DNA from: Cytophaga hutchinsonii ATCC 33406
GTDB lineage: Bacteria > Bacteroidota > Bacteroidia > Cytophagales > Cytophagaceae
Reading direction: 5' to 3'
Length of the DNA stretch: 64,000 bases
Assembly (NCBI RefSeq): GCF_000014145.1
Contig: NC_008255.1
Coordinates: 2,682,001 to 2,746,000, forward strand
Shown here: piece after piece, positions 25,847 through 34,375 of the stretch
How positions within the stretch are numbered: the stretch's first letter is position 1
Layout: every line of letters begins with the position of its first letter
Position numbers and translations under genes: made by a program
The notes under the pieces: generated by a model
What the model saw: only the letters and a program-made list of their open reading frames with translations
What the model was told of the DNA's origin: nothing
Databases searched by the model: none

Positions 25847-25890
25847 GATTTACTGCCTTGGCAATAAATCTTACCAATCTGTTCCTACGT
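25827..25890. terminator. 26-bp perfect inverted repeat overlapping the end of the DUF4468-like gene
   Basis: The left arm 25827-25852 includes the last codons and stop (stop ends 25846). The loop is 12 bases and the right arm is 25865-25890. It would form a very stable hairpin in mRNA, but no T-tract follows. It may terminate, protect the 3' end or be a duplication scar. A second, ordinary hairpin with a T-tract follows at 25944-25974. Confidence 0.6.
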
Positions 25891-25943
25891 AAATAACAAA
25901 ATTCAACTAACAAATAACAAAATCGTTTTTGTTATAGCATTAG

Positions 25944-25980
25944 AAAAGGAGAACGTCATAAACGTTCTCCTTTTTATTTT
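25944..25980 (+). terminator. hairpin terminator
   Basis: A 13-bp stem AAAAGGAGAACGT / ACGTTCTCCTTTT with loop CATAA and a following T-tract, between the DUF4468-like and sirtuin genes. Confidence 0.8.
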
Positions 25981-26076
25981 TATGTCAAACACGTTTACCC
26001 TAGACAGTCCTTTCCCTCCGTTTGTTATTTGAATTTTGTAATTTGTAATTTTATCTGGCTTTATCAATATGAGAAT

Positions 26077-26769
26077 ATGAAGAATGTGGTCGTTTTAACA
26101 GGTGCCGGTATCTCTGCTGAGAGCGGTATCAATACGTTCCGCGACAGCGGTGGTTTATGGGAAGGCCATGATGTGATGGAAGTAGCCTCGCCGGAAGGCT
26201 GGAGAAAGAATCCGGAGCTGGTGCTGGAGTTCTATAACATACGCAGAAAAGATGCGCTGAAAGCACAGCCCAATGAAGCCCACCTTGCTTTGGTAGAATT
26301 GAATAAACATTTCCCTGTAAAAATCATTACACAAAATGTAGATGACCTGCACGAACGCGCGGGTTCTACAGATGTATTGCACCTGCACGGTAAATTGTTT
26401 GAAAGCAGAAGTACAGCCAATCACCGGCTAATCTACCCGATCGACGGCTGGGAATTAAAACCCGGCGATAGATGTACAAGAGGTTCCCAGCTCCGACCCA
26501 ACATTGTGTGGTTTGGTGAAGCCGTTCCGTTAATGGACGATGCAGTAAAGCTTACCGCTAAGGCAGATGTGTTTATTGTGATCGGCACATCGTTACAGGT
26601 ATATCCTGCAGCAAGTCTGGTTGATTATGCAGGTCCGGATACGGAAGTAATTGTCATTGATCCGAACATGCCGGCAGTAAAAAATCATCCTTTGTTAACA
26701 TTAGTTGCAGAAAAAGCAAGCATTGCCACACCGCGTATTGTACGTGAATTGATAGAAAAGTACAAATAA
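26077..26769 (+). CDS. cobB: Sir2-family NAD-dependent protein deacylase (CobB/SIRT5-like)
   Basis: 230 residues from the ATG at 26077 (MKNVVVLTGAGISAESGI), the family start; the frame runs 16 codons further up without conservation. Motifs: GAGISAESGI and NTFRDSGGLW (NAD binding), TQNVDDLHERAG, catalytic His in VLHLHGK, LRPNIVWFGEAVP, IGTSLQVYPAASL. EFYNIRRKDA carries the Tyr and Arg that define class III sirtuins able to remove succinyl/malonyl groups. Only one Cys is left in the region where other sirtuins bind structural zinc with four, so zinc binding is probably lost. It would regulate metabolic enzymes by lysine deacylation. Confidence 0.93.
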   Translation: MKNVVVLTGAGISAESGINTFRDSGGLWEGHDVMEVASPEGWRKNPELVLEFYNIRRKDALKAQPNEAHLALVELNKHFPVKIITQNVDDLHERAGSTDVLHLHGKLFESRSTANHRLIYPIDGWELKPGDRCTRGSQLRPNIVWFGEAVPLMDDAVKLTAKADVFIVIGTSLQVYPAASLVDYAGPDTEVIVIDPNMPAVKNHPLLTLVAEKASIATPRIVRELIEKYK

Positions 26770-26898
26770 GCGTTTTATATCAGCGATATTTCACGGAATA
26801 TTACAAGATATTGCAGCTTTCAAAAAAATAATATGGAGGAGTGTATTATTAAAAATTAAATGCGTAATTTTATATAAATAATTAATAACATCACAATA

Positions 26899-27090
26899 AT
26901 GAATAACGGAACAGTTAAATTCTTTAATAACTCAAAAGGTTTTGGGTTTATTATCGAAAAAGAATCAGGAAAAGAATATTTTGTACACGTTTCAGGTCTT
27001 GTTGACGAGATCAGAGAAAATGACGAAGTTACTTTCGAACTTGAAAAAGGAAAAAAAGGACTAAATGCAGTAAATGTTAAACTAGTTTAG
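26899..27090 (+). CDS. cold-shock domain protein (CspA family)
   Basis: 63 residues, a single cold-shock domain. NNGTVKFFNNSKGFGFI contains RNP1, EYFVHVSGL contains RNP2, and DEVTFELEKGKKGLNAVNV closes the barrel. It binds single-stranded RNA/DNA and acts as an RNA chaperone. The gene has a 128-base AT-rich leader region and its own terminator (27121-27150). Confidence 0.95.
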   Translation: MNNGTVKFFNNSKGFGFIIEKESGKEYFVHVSGLVDEIRENDEVTFELEKGKKGLNAVNVKLV

Positions 27091-27120
27091 TTTTAATATA
27101 TACCAATCATTTAAGATTTT

Positions 27121-27150
27121 AAAAGTCACGCCTCACAGCGTGACTTTTTT
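27121..27150 (+). terminator. hairpin terminator after the cold-shock gene
   Basis: A 10-bp stem AAAAGTCACG / CGTGACTTTT followed by Ts, 30 bases after the stop. Confidence 0.8.
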
Positions 27151-27291
27151 ATTTGTATCAGCGGCCAGCGTTAGTTCTGGCGCTGTTAGCGTATATACCA
27201 CAGACATGTTGTCCGTATGAAATATAATTCATAATTTATAATTCATAATTACTGATTACTGTTTACTGTCTACTTACAACTGACCATTACC

Positions 27292-28452
27292 ATGCTTAAC
27301 TTCGATTATAAAAACCCAACAAAGATTCTTTTCGGTAAAGGGCAGATTGCTGCGCTCGCAAAAGAGATTCCTGTACAAGCTAAAGTGCTTATGCTTTACG
27401 GCGGTGGCAGTATCAAAACAAACGGTGTGTACGAACAAGTAAAAAATGCCCTGAAAGACTTTGAAGTAGTTGAGTTTGGCGGTATTCCTGCAAATCCGGA
27501 ATACGATATTTTGATGGAAGCACTGGCTATTATTAAAAAAGAAAACATTACCTACCTGCTGGCCGTTGGAGGAGGCTCTGTAATCGACGGTACGAAGTTT
27601 TTATCGTCAGCCGCACTCTATACCGGCGAAGAGCCATGGGATATCCTCACGAAGCCTATACGTACGGAAAAAGGCATGCCTTTCGGAACAGTACTCACGT
27701 TACCTGCAACAGGTTCAGAAATGAACTCAGGGGCCGTAATCACGCGCCGTTCCACCCAACAGAAATTAGGGATGGGCGGTCCGGGTCTGTTTCCGATATT
27801 TTCTGTTTTAGATCCGCAGGTGATCAATTCCATACCTGACAGGCAGATTGCAAACGGTATAACTGACGCGTTCACACACGTGCTGGAACAATACATGACC
27901 TACCCTGCGAAGGCGTTACTGCAGGACCGGATTGCTGAAAGCATTATGCAGACACTGATCGAGATTGCACCGGTTATTTTAAAAGATAAATCGAATTACG
28001 AAGCAGCCTCTGATTTTATGTGGAGCTGTACCATGGCGCTGAATGGACTTATACAAAAAGGTGTACCTACCGACTGGTCGGTACACGCGATCGGACATGA
28101 ATTAACTGCCTTATACGATATTGATCACGCACGCACGCTGGCAATCATTGCGCCTAGTCTGTACCGGTATAAGTTCAATACTAAAAAAGAGAAACTGGCA
28201 CAATATGCCGAACGTATCTGGAACATTCAAACAGGAAGTGTTGAAGAGAAAGCCATGCAAGCAATTGAGAAGACGGAAGCATTCTTTCATTCACTGAATA
28301 TAAAAACAAAACTTTCGGAATACACGGATGATTATAAGAAGTGTGCAGGCTTTGCGGCCGAACGTTTAAAGAGCCGCGGCTGGATCGCATTGGGTGAACG
28401 AAAAGATATTACCCCGGATGATGTATTTAAGATAGTGGAAATGAGTTACTAA
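27292..28452 (+). CDS. iron-containing alcohol dehydrogenase, YqhD-like
   Basis: 386 residues, nearly the length of E. coli YqhD. The start MLNFDYKNPTKILFGKGQIAALAKEI is characteristic. The Rossmann part has LMLYGGGSIKTNGVY and LLAVGGGSVIDGTKF. The metal site comprises NGITDAFTHVLEQYM (Asp and His) and HAIGHELTALYDIDHARTLAI (two His). GGGS next to LLAV suggests NADP use, as in YqhD. YqhD-type enzymes reduce toxic aldehydes (glyoxal, malondialdehyde, butanal) with NADPH. Monocistronic. Confidence 0.93.
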   Translation: MLNFDYKNPTKILFGKGQIAALAKEIPVQAKVLMLYGGGSIKTNGVYEQVKNALKDFEVVEFGGIPANPEYDILMEALAIIKKENITYLLAVGGGSVIDGTKFLSSAALYTGEEPWDILTKPIRTEKGMPFGTVLTLPATGSEMNSGAVITRRSTQQKLGMGGPGLFPIFSVLDPQVINSIPDRQIANGITDAFTHVLEQYMTYPAKALLQDRIAESIMQTLIEIAPVILKDKSNYEAASDFMWSCTMALNGLIQKGVPTDWSVHAIGHELTALYDIDHARTLAIIAPSLYRYKFNTKKEKLAQYAERIWNIQTGSVEEKAMQAIEKTEAFFHSLNIKTKLSEYTDDYKKCAGFAAERLKSRGWIALGERKDITPDDVFKIVEMSY

Positions 28453-28592
28453 AATATATTGAGTTGGTATATACAGATCAATTCAATATATTAGGTATTC
28501 ATAACCGTTGCAACAAGCTTGAATAGTGCGCGCATGCTTGTAACGAAGTATTTCTCTGAGGAAAGAAATGCTTTAATTAAATCAAACACACC

Positions 28593-29030
28593 ATGGGAAT
28601 TTTATCTAAACTATTCGGTTCAAAAACTGTTACAGAAAGTTACGAACCTAAAAGCGAACAGGAAGCATGGATCGGAATTATGTATGCAAGTATGCATATT
28701 GATGAACATATTTCTGATCATGAATTACAGGAAATGTTTAATCTGCTCGAAAAACAATCCATGTTTAAAAACAAACATGTTGCTGAATATTACCAGCCGG
28801 TTATGCTGGCAGACAGAAAAATAGGAAGCTACAACCTGATTGATATTTGTGCAGCGCGTATAGCAGACAATCACAAGGCATTACTATTTGAATTGATCAT
28901 GAAGCTGCTGCTGGTAGATGGTAAGTTAAAACCAAAAGAAAAAGAGATTGCAGAATACCTTACAAAAGCACTTCATTTAGAATTTGACGTTGCTAAACAA
29001 ATTGTAGATGATCTGCTCATAGCAGAATGA
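28593..29030 (+). CDS. TerB-like helical protein, paralog 1
   Basis: 145 residues, all helical. QEAWIGIMYASMHIDEHISDHELQEMFNLLEKQSMF and ALLFELIMKLLLVDGKLKPKEKEIAEYLTKALHLE show the pattern of two acidic D-G-x-x-x-x-x-E (metal-binding-like) turns seen in TerB/DjlA-N domains. The N-terminus MGILSKLFGSKT is similar to other small TerB proteins. Role unknown; TerB-type domains are linked to membrane-associated stress complexes. It is followed by a terminator and then by a paralog at 29270-29731. Confidence 0.72.
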   Translation: MGILSKLFGSKTVTESYEPKSEQEAWIGIMYASMHIDEHISDHELQEMFNLLEKQSMFKNKHVAEYYQPVMLADRKIGSYNLIDICAARIADNHKALLFELIMKLLLVDGKLKPKEKEIAEYLTKALHLEFDVAKQIVDDLLIAE

Positions 29031-29037
29031 ATCGTCG

Positions 29038-29070
29038 AAAAAGCAGAAGTTAAATAACCTCTGCTTTTTT
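29038..29070 (+). terminator. hairpin terminator between TerB-like paralogs
   Basis: Stem AAAAAGCAGA / TCTGCTTTTT with partly paired interior and a T-tract, 8 bases after the stop. Confidence 0.7.
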
Positions 29071-29269
29071 ATTTTTAAACATAAATACAATATGTTGATT
29101 CAAATACCGGATTAACTCATTTCCGGTGGCACACTTTTTGTAAACTATCCAATTCATACTTAATTGGATAGAAATAACTCATAAAAATAAAATCCCCATG
29201 AATAGCTTTATGAATCCACCTTTCTTACCCAATCCGTATGTATGTAATAATTGTTATATCATACACAAA

Positions 29270-29731
29270 ATGACACTAAAAAACGTATTTAAAATTTCCG
29301 TTTTTAACAAGCTCTTCAAAACATCATCTTCCAATTTCTCATACAGCCCCCGAAGCGAACAGGAAGCCTGGATCGCGATCATGTATGCGTGCATGTATAT
29401 AGACGGAAATATTGCTCTTTCTGAAATAAAAAAAATGTTTCAGTTGGTAGAAAAGCATCCTTTGTTTACAAAAAAGCAGGTAGCAGATTATTATCAGCCT
29501 GCCATGCTTGGTCATAGAAAAATAGGAAGTTATGCACTTATAGATACCAGTACACCACTTGTAGCGGAAAATAATAAACCGGAATTATTTTCCATGATCA
29601 TGGAATTACTTCTGGCAGATGGCATATTGGGAAACAAAGAAAAAAAAATTGCACGCTATCTTACTGAATCATTTAATTTAGAAGTAATACAAGTGAAAAA
29701 AATTATCAGTGAGATGCTTGGGAAAAGATAA
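29270..29731 (+). CDS. TerB-like helical protein, paralog 2
   Basis: 153 residues from the ATG at 29270 (MTLKNVFKISVFNKLF), chosen by alignment to paralog 1; the frame is open to an ATG at 29198. Shared blocks with paralog 1: PRSEQEAWIAIMYACMYIDG, KKQVADYYQPAMLGHRKIGSYALID and MIMELLLADGILGNKEKKIARYLTESFNLE. The paralogs are clearly a tandem duplication that has diverged. A sigma-54-like TGGCACACTTTTTG lies at 29127-29140, about 130 bases upstream. Confidence 0.7.
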   Translation: MTLKNVFKISVFNKLFKTSSSNFSYSPRSEQEAWIAIMYACMYIDGNIALSEIKKMFQLVEKHPLFTKKQVADYYQPAMLGHRKIGSYALIDTSTPLVAENNKPELFSMIMELLLADGILGNKEKKIARYLTESFNLEVIQVKKIISEMLGKR

Positions 29732-29908
29732 CCAGCAATAGCATCAACAATATATTCATATGAATATATATTTTCTAAAACAGCCGTATCTGTTTTAGTT
29801 TTAAACGTGTTCTTTTCATGTACACCGCATGCGATCTGATAAACGGTGTATACGAATAGTAGTGATACAAAAGTTTTAACAGATTTCAGTTTTATATAGC
29901 TTTACGCA

Positions 29909-30925
29909 CCCATGGTTGCGTTATATTTCCCATGGTTGAAACCATGGGTTAGAAGCATGCAACAAACACCATTCATTTAAATTATCAGATCCCGTATTTC
30001 ATTACAATAAAATGGTTAAAACCATTACAAGATTATAAATAGCATTGCATTCCCAATCCAATGCCACAACCGTTTTAACGGTTTTTATTTTTTTTTGCTG
30101 CAGATGCGTTCTTCAATGGTTTCATGCCAACCCATTGTTTCAACCATGGGAACATCATATTTCCCATGGTTTCAACCATGGGTTGGAAACATTCAGCAAA
30201 CATCATTCATTTAAATTATCAGATCACGTATTTCATTACAATAAAATGGTTAAAACCATTACAAGATTATAAATAGCATTGCATTCCCAATCAAATGCCA
30301 CAACCGTTTTAACGGTTTTTATTTTTTTTTGCTGCAGATGCGTTCTTTAATGGTTTCATGCCAACCCATTGTTTCAACCATGGGAACATCATATTTCCCA
30401 TGGTTGAAACATGGGTTGGAAACATTCAGCAAACATCATTCATTTAAATTATCAGATCACGTATTTCATTACAATAAAATGGTTAAAACCATTACAAGAT
30501 TATATATCAGATTGCATTCCCCAATCAAATGCCACAACCGTTTTAACGGTTTTTATATTTTTTTGCTGCAGATGCGTTCTTTAACGTTTCATGCCAACCC
30601 ATTGTTTCAACCATGGGAACATCATATTTCCCATGGTTGAAACAATGGGTTAGAAGCATGCAGCAAACATCATTCATTTAAATTATTATCAGATCACGTA
30701 TTTCATTACAATAAAAATGGTTAAAACCATTACAAGATTATAAATAGCATTGCATTCCCAATCCAATGTCACAACCGTTTTAACGGTTTTTATTTTTTTT
30801 TTTCTGCAGATGCGTTCTTTAATGGTTTCATGCCAACCCATGGTTTCAACCATGGGGACATCATATTTCCCATGGTTGAAACCATGGGTTGGAAACATTC
30901 AGCAAACATCATTCATTTAAATCAT
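29909..30925. repeat. tandem array of ~234-bp units rich in REP palindromes
   Basis: The palindrome CCCATGGTTGAAACCATGGG (or a close variant) begins at 29929, 30163, 30397, 30630 and 30869, giving periods of 234, 234, 233 and 239. Each unit also carries AATGGTTAAAACCATT and AACCGTTTTAACGGTT palindromes and the half-palindrome pair CCCATTGTTTCAACCATGGG. No real ORF; short frames inside are repeat shadows. The array lies about 100 bases upstream of the RAYT transposase gene, whose 3' end carries the same palindrome. Unit length and lack of spacers exclude CRISPR. Confidence 0.92.
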
Positions 30926-31021
30926 CATTTATTAACAAATGCATATCACACATCTTTTTGTAAACATCTAAATTAGCAGTTCTTAATTTTTATTTAATTT
31001 TTCTAACCGCTATTAATTATT

Positions 31022-31471
31022 ATGTCACACGCATTAAGCAAAATATGGATTCATGCTATTTGGTCTACTAAAAACAGAACTGAACTTATTGAAAAACATC
31101 ACGAACAACATATCTACACATTTATTAAAAATCAATTTAATGAATGTGGATGCTACATTAAAAATATAAACGGCATGCCGGATCACATACATTGTTTGTT
31201 TCTATTAAACACACAGAAGTCTATTTCAGAAGTAATCAAACAAATAAAAGGCAGCTCTGCCCATTACATCAATCAGAATAATTTATGCTACACAACATTT
31301 TCATGGCAAACTGGTTATGCTGCTTATTCCGTAAGTGAATCAATCGTAGGAAAGGTTGACGCCTATATTCAAAATCAAAAGACACATCATGCATTAAAAT
31401 CGTTTGAGCAGGAATACAATTCGTTGATTAAAATATATCACTCAGCACATGGTTTTAACCATGGGTCCTGA
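31022..31471 (+). CDS. REP-associated tyrosine transposase (RAYT; Y1_Tnp/IS200-like)
   Basis: 149 residues of the Y1 transposase domain. It has KIWIHAIWSTKNRTELI at the start, the HUH metal motif in GMPDHIHCLFLL and the catalytic Tyr in VDAYIQNQKTHH near the C-terminus. SISEVIKQIKGSSAHYINQ and FSWQTGYAAYSVSES are typical of the RAYT group. RAYTs are single-copy housekeeping-like relatives of IS200 transposases that process REP hairpins. The last residues (HGFNHG) are encoded by the palindrome CATGGTTTTAACCATG (31450-31465), i.e. the gene ends inside a REP. The upstream array 29909-30925 is built from the same palindrome. Confidence 0.9.
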   Translation: MSHALSKIWIHAIWSTKNRTELIEKHHEQHIYTFIKNQFNECGCYIKNINGMPDHIHCLFLLNTQKSISEVIKQIKGSSAHYINQNNLCYTTFSWQTGYAAYSVSESIVGKVDAYIQNQKTHHALKSFEQEYNSLIKIYHSAHGFNHGS

Positions 31472-31883
31472 TGGATTAAAACAATGGGATATACTATTCA
31501 ACCAGGCATATGATGGTTAAACAGGGTGTAATTATTAAACATGGCTGCAATGTTTAATCACGGCCGAAATACTTAATCATTATTCTGATGGCTTATGATG
31601 TGGTATACGCTTCGTATTCTTAACCATACGTTCTAATAGTTTTAACTGGGTCCTGATGGCCATAGGATAATTCCGGTACGTTATATGAACGTATTCATCT
31701 ATTGGAAGAGCTAACATTGGTAATTCAATGTATTTTATTTTTTAATACGCTCAATGTAAGCTTCTTTGTATTTCTAATTTTTCTTTTTACCTATATTAAG
31801 GTATTTTTAAGTATATCTAACACATATATTTTTCAATGAAACTGGAATAACTGTATTGAAAAAAATTATTTGGTTGTATTAAG
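31472..31883. other. 412-bp intergenic region with decayed REP sequence
   Basis: No ORF supported. Fragments such as TTTTAACTGGGTCCTGATGG near 31638-31658 repeat the sequence at the end of the RAYT gene (31455-31474), giving a direct repeat across the downstream flank. The remaining part is AT-rich and probably carries the promoter of the metallopeptidase gene at 31884. Confidence 0.5.
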
Positions 31884-33107
31884 ATGAAATTGTTTACCTG
31901 CAGACATTGCAATAATACCCTCTATTTTGAAAACAGCATCTGCCTGAGCTGTCAGAATCCCATTGGTTTTGATAGTACACAGCTTAGCATGCTTACGCTT
32001 CAAAAAAATAAACATGAAGCATTCTATTCTGATATACAAACAAAAAAAACATATAAATACTGTCAGAATGCTCAGGAAGCAACCTGCAACTGGTTAATTC
32101 CTTCTGCAAGTACGTCTGCATTCTGTGTAGCCTGCGAATTAAATAGAACCATCCCCCCCCTTACTATTGCTCAGAACAGAGAACGCTGGCATAAAATTGA
32201 GATTGCGAAGCACCGTCTGGTATATTCGCTCCTAAAACTTCAATTACCGATCAAAAAAAAGATCAATAACAGCATCGAAGGAATTGCCTTTGATTTTACA
32301 GCTGATCACCATACAAAAAGTGTAATGACAGGACATCAATCCGGCTTGATTACCATTAATATCAAGGAAGCGGATGAAGCCGAACGTGCAAAACACAAAT
32401 ACGATCTGAACGAAAAGTACCGTACACTTTTAGGACATTTTCGCCATGAAATCGGACACTATTACTGGGATGTTCTGATCAAAAACGATCCAAAGCTCTT
32501 AAAAAAATTCAGAGAGCTTTTTGGTAATGAAACTGTTAATTACGAACAATCACTTCGAGCATACTACAACAATCCGAATAAAAATACCAGCAACCATTAT
32601 ATCAGTATCTATGCCACCTCTCACCCATGGGAAGATTGGGCAGAGTCATGGGCGCATTATATGCACTTAATGGATACGGTTGAAACAGCTTTTAATTTTG
32701 GCATTCAGTTAGACACAGAATCGTTGAGCAAAAGAAATATTACCGCATCCAAAATAATTGACCCATACGAAATAAAAAAATTCATTGATATCTTCAATAT
32801 GTGGGTACCGCTGGGTTTCGCTGTTAACGGACTTAGCAGAAGTATGGGCCATCCGGAATTCTACCCTTTTGTGATTTCTGAAGAAATTATCGAAAAACTT
32901 TCCTTCATTCATAAGCTTTGTAAAAAGCACCGCATGCCTGAAGAAAAACCGGATAAAGAGAAAAAAGAACCAATAACGGAAAAAGAAAAGCAAACGCTTA
33001 CAGCAGAACAAAATCAGGTTCAAACGCAGGTACAAGCACAAGCACAGGATACCGTTTCTAAAGAATCAAAGCCTTCTCTGCTGGCTTCCATATTCAAAAC
33101 CAAATAA
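31884..33107 (+). CDS. zinc-ribbon putative metallopeptidase (PF15887-like), paralog 1
   Basis: 407 residues. The N-terminal zinc ribbon has CRHCNNTLYFENSICLSCQNPIGFD, followed by a second Cys group (CQNAQEATCNWLIP ... FCVACELNRTIPPL). The catalytic domain has LLGHFRHEIGHYYWDVLI, an HExxH zinc motif. HPWEDWAESWAHYMHLMDT provides the downstream Glu/His region, and FNMWVPLGFAVNGLSRSMG closes the domain. This is the layout of the 'putative zinc-binding metallo-peptidase' family, predicted cytoplasmic and uncharacterised. The C-terminus has an extra Lys/Glu- and Gln-rich tail absent from paralog 2. It forms a tandem with 33296-34360, separated by a terminator. Confidence 0.85.
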   Translation: MKLFTCRHCNNTLYFENSICLSCQNPIGFDSTQLSMLTLQKNKHEAFYSDIQTKKTYKYCQNAQEATCNWLIPSASTSAFCVACELNRTIPPLTIAQNRERWHKIEIAKHRLVYSLLKLQLPIKKKINNSIEGIAFDFTADHHTKSVMTGHQSGLITINIKEADEAERAKHKYDLNEKYRTLLGHFRHEIGHYYWDVLIKNDPKLLKKFRELFGNETVNYEQSLRAYYNNPNKNTSNHYISIYATSHPWEDWAESWAHYMHLMDTVETAFNFGIQLDTESLSKRNITASKIIDPYEIKKFIDIFNMWVPLGFAVNGLSRSMGHPEFYPFVISEEIIEKLSFIHKLCKKHRMPEEKPDKEKKEPITEKEKQTLTAEQNQVQTQVQAQAQDTVSKESKPSLLASIFKTK

Positions 33108-33127
33108 TTTCAACTGCTTCCATTTAT

Positions 33128-33163
33128 AATAAAGAACCTGGATTACTGAGGTTCTTTATTTAT
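33128..33163 (+). terminator. hairpin terminator between metallopeptidase paralogs
   Basis: A 12-bp stem AATAAAGAACCT / AGGTTCTTTATT with a 9-base loop, 20 bases after the stop. Confidence 0.75.
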
Positions 33164-33295
33164 AGGCCCTGCACCTTTGAAAGATATAAACTATTCTGAT
33201 TTTTCTGTAAGATGATACTGCGCCAATAGCTGTTGCTTTGCACTCTATATGGTTTGATCCATTTTTAACTTACAATTCAATTAATCTCTATCAGC

Positions 33296-34360
33296 ATGAA
33301 ACTATATTCCTGCGGAAATTGCGGTAACTCCCTATATTTTGAAAATAGTTTGTGCCTGCATTGTAACCACCCTGTAGGCTTTGACAGCCGCCAATTATCG
33401 ATGGTTACCTTACAGAAAAATGAAGGCACGCTTACATTTTCAGACGTAATAAATCATAGCCCTTATAAATACTGCCTGAATACGCAGCACGGTAACTGCA
33501 ACTGGCTTATTCCTGCTGATAGTCCGTTTACTTACTGCCTGGCATGTGACCTGAACAGAACCATACCACCTCTTGAAAATCTTGAAAACCATGCACGGTG
33601 GAGCAAAATAGAATTTGCAAAACATCGTCTGATCTATTCTTTACTGCGCCTTAATTTACCTGTAGAGAAAAAAATAAACAACAGTATTTCCGGTATAGCA
33701 TTTGATTTCATGGTTGATCTTTCTCCGGACGAAAAGGTCATGACGGGACACGACTTAGGTGTAATCACCCTGAATGTAGATGAAGCGGATGAAGCCGAAC
33801 GCACCAAACATAAACTTGACCTGGGAGAAAAATACAGAACACTGCTTGGCCATTTTCGCCATGAGATCGGACATTATTATTGGGATCTGCTCATTCAGAA
33901 CAGTCCGCAGCTAGCAGATTTCAGAAGAATTTTCGGCGATGAAACATATGATTATGATCAGGCCTTACTCAATTATTACAGTACGGTTCCCGCAGCAGAC
34001 TGGCAGAATAAATTCATCAGTGTGTATGCATCCTCTCACCCATGGGAAGATTGGGCCGAAACGTGGGCGCATTATATGCACTTAATGGATACACTTGAAA
34101 CGGCTTATTTCTTTGGTGTTTCGTTGAATACCGTCCATCTGAGCAAAAACAGTATTACTACAGCCATCACCGTTGATCCTTATACCGTAAGTGATTTCAC
34201 TGTATTGTTCAACATGTGGGTACCGCTAACGTTCGCGGTAAATAACCTGAACCGCAGCATGGGGTATACGGATTTTTATCCGTTTGTGATCTCTGAAAAA
34301 ATAGTAGAAAAACTTTCTTTTATTCATGAAGTATGTAAGGTGAACAGAACGGTACAATAA
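33296..34360 (+). CDS. zinc-ribbon putative metallopeptidase (PF15887-like), paralog 2
   Basis: 354 residues, co-linear with paralog 1 over almost all its length. It has CGNCGNSLYFENSLCLHCNHPVGFD, CNWLIPADSPFTYCLACDLNRTIPPL, LLGHFRHEIGHYYWDLLI with HEIGH, HPWEDWAETWAHYMHLMDT and FNMWVPLTFAVNNLNRSMG. It lacks the charged tail of paralog 1. It ends 15 bases before the FAD/NAD(P)-binding protein gene, so these two are probably co-transcribed. Confidence 0.85.
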   Translation: MKLYSCGNCGNSLYFENSLCLHCNHPVGFDSRQLSMVTLQKNEGTLTFSDVINHSPYKYCLNTQHGNCNWLIPADSPFTYCLACDLNRTIPPLENLENHARWSKIEFAKHRLIYSLLRLNLPVEKKINNSISGIAFDFMVDLSPDEKVMTGHDLGVITLNVDEADEAERTKHKLDLGEKYRTLLGHFRHEIGHYYWDLLIQNSPQLADFRRIFGDETYDYDQALLNYYSTVPAADWQNKFISVYASSHPWEDWAETWAHYMHLMDTLETAYFFGVSLNTVHLSKNSITTAITVDPYTVSDFTVLFNMWVPLTFAVNNLNRSMGYTDFYPFVISEKIVEKLSFIHEVCKVNRTVQ

Positions 34361-34375
34361 CAGATTATTTTTATA

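Noticed and set aside
30045-30898. Short ORFs within the palindromic array on both strands
   Set aside because: They translate repeat units (PLFQPWEHHISHG and similar) and change frame between units; no sign of selection.
29909-30925. Possible CRISPR array
   Set aside because: Whole ~234-bp units repeat, with no alternation of short repeats and unique spacers, and no cas genes nearby; fits REP array.
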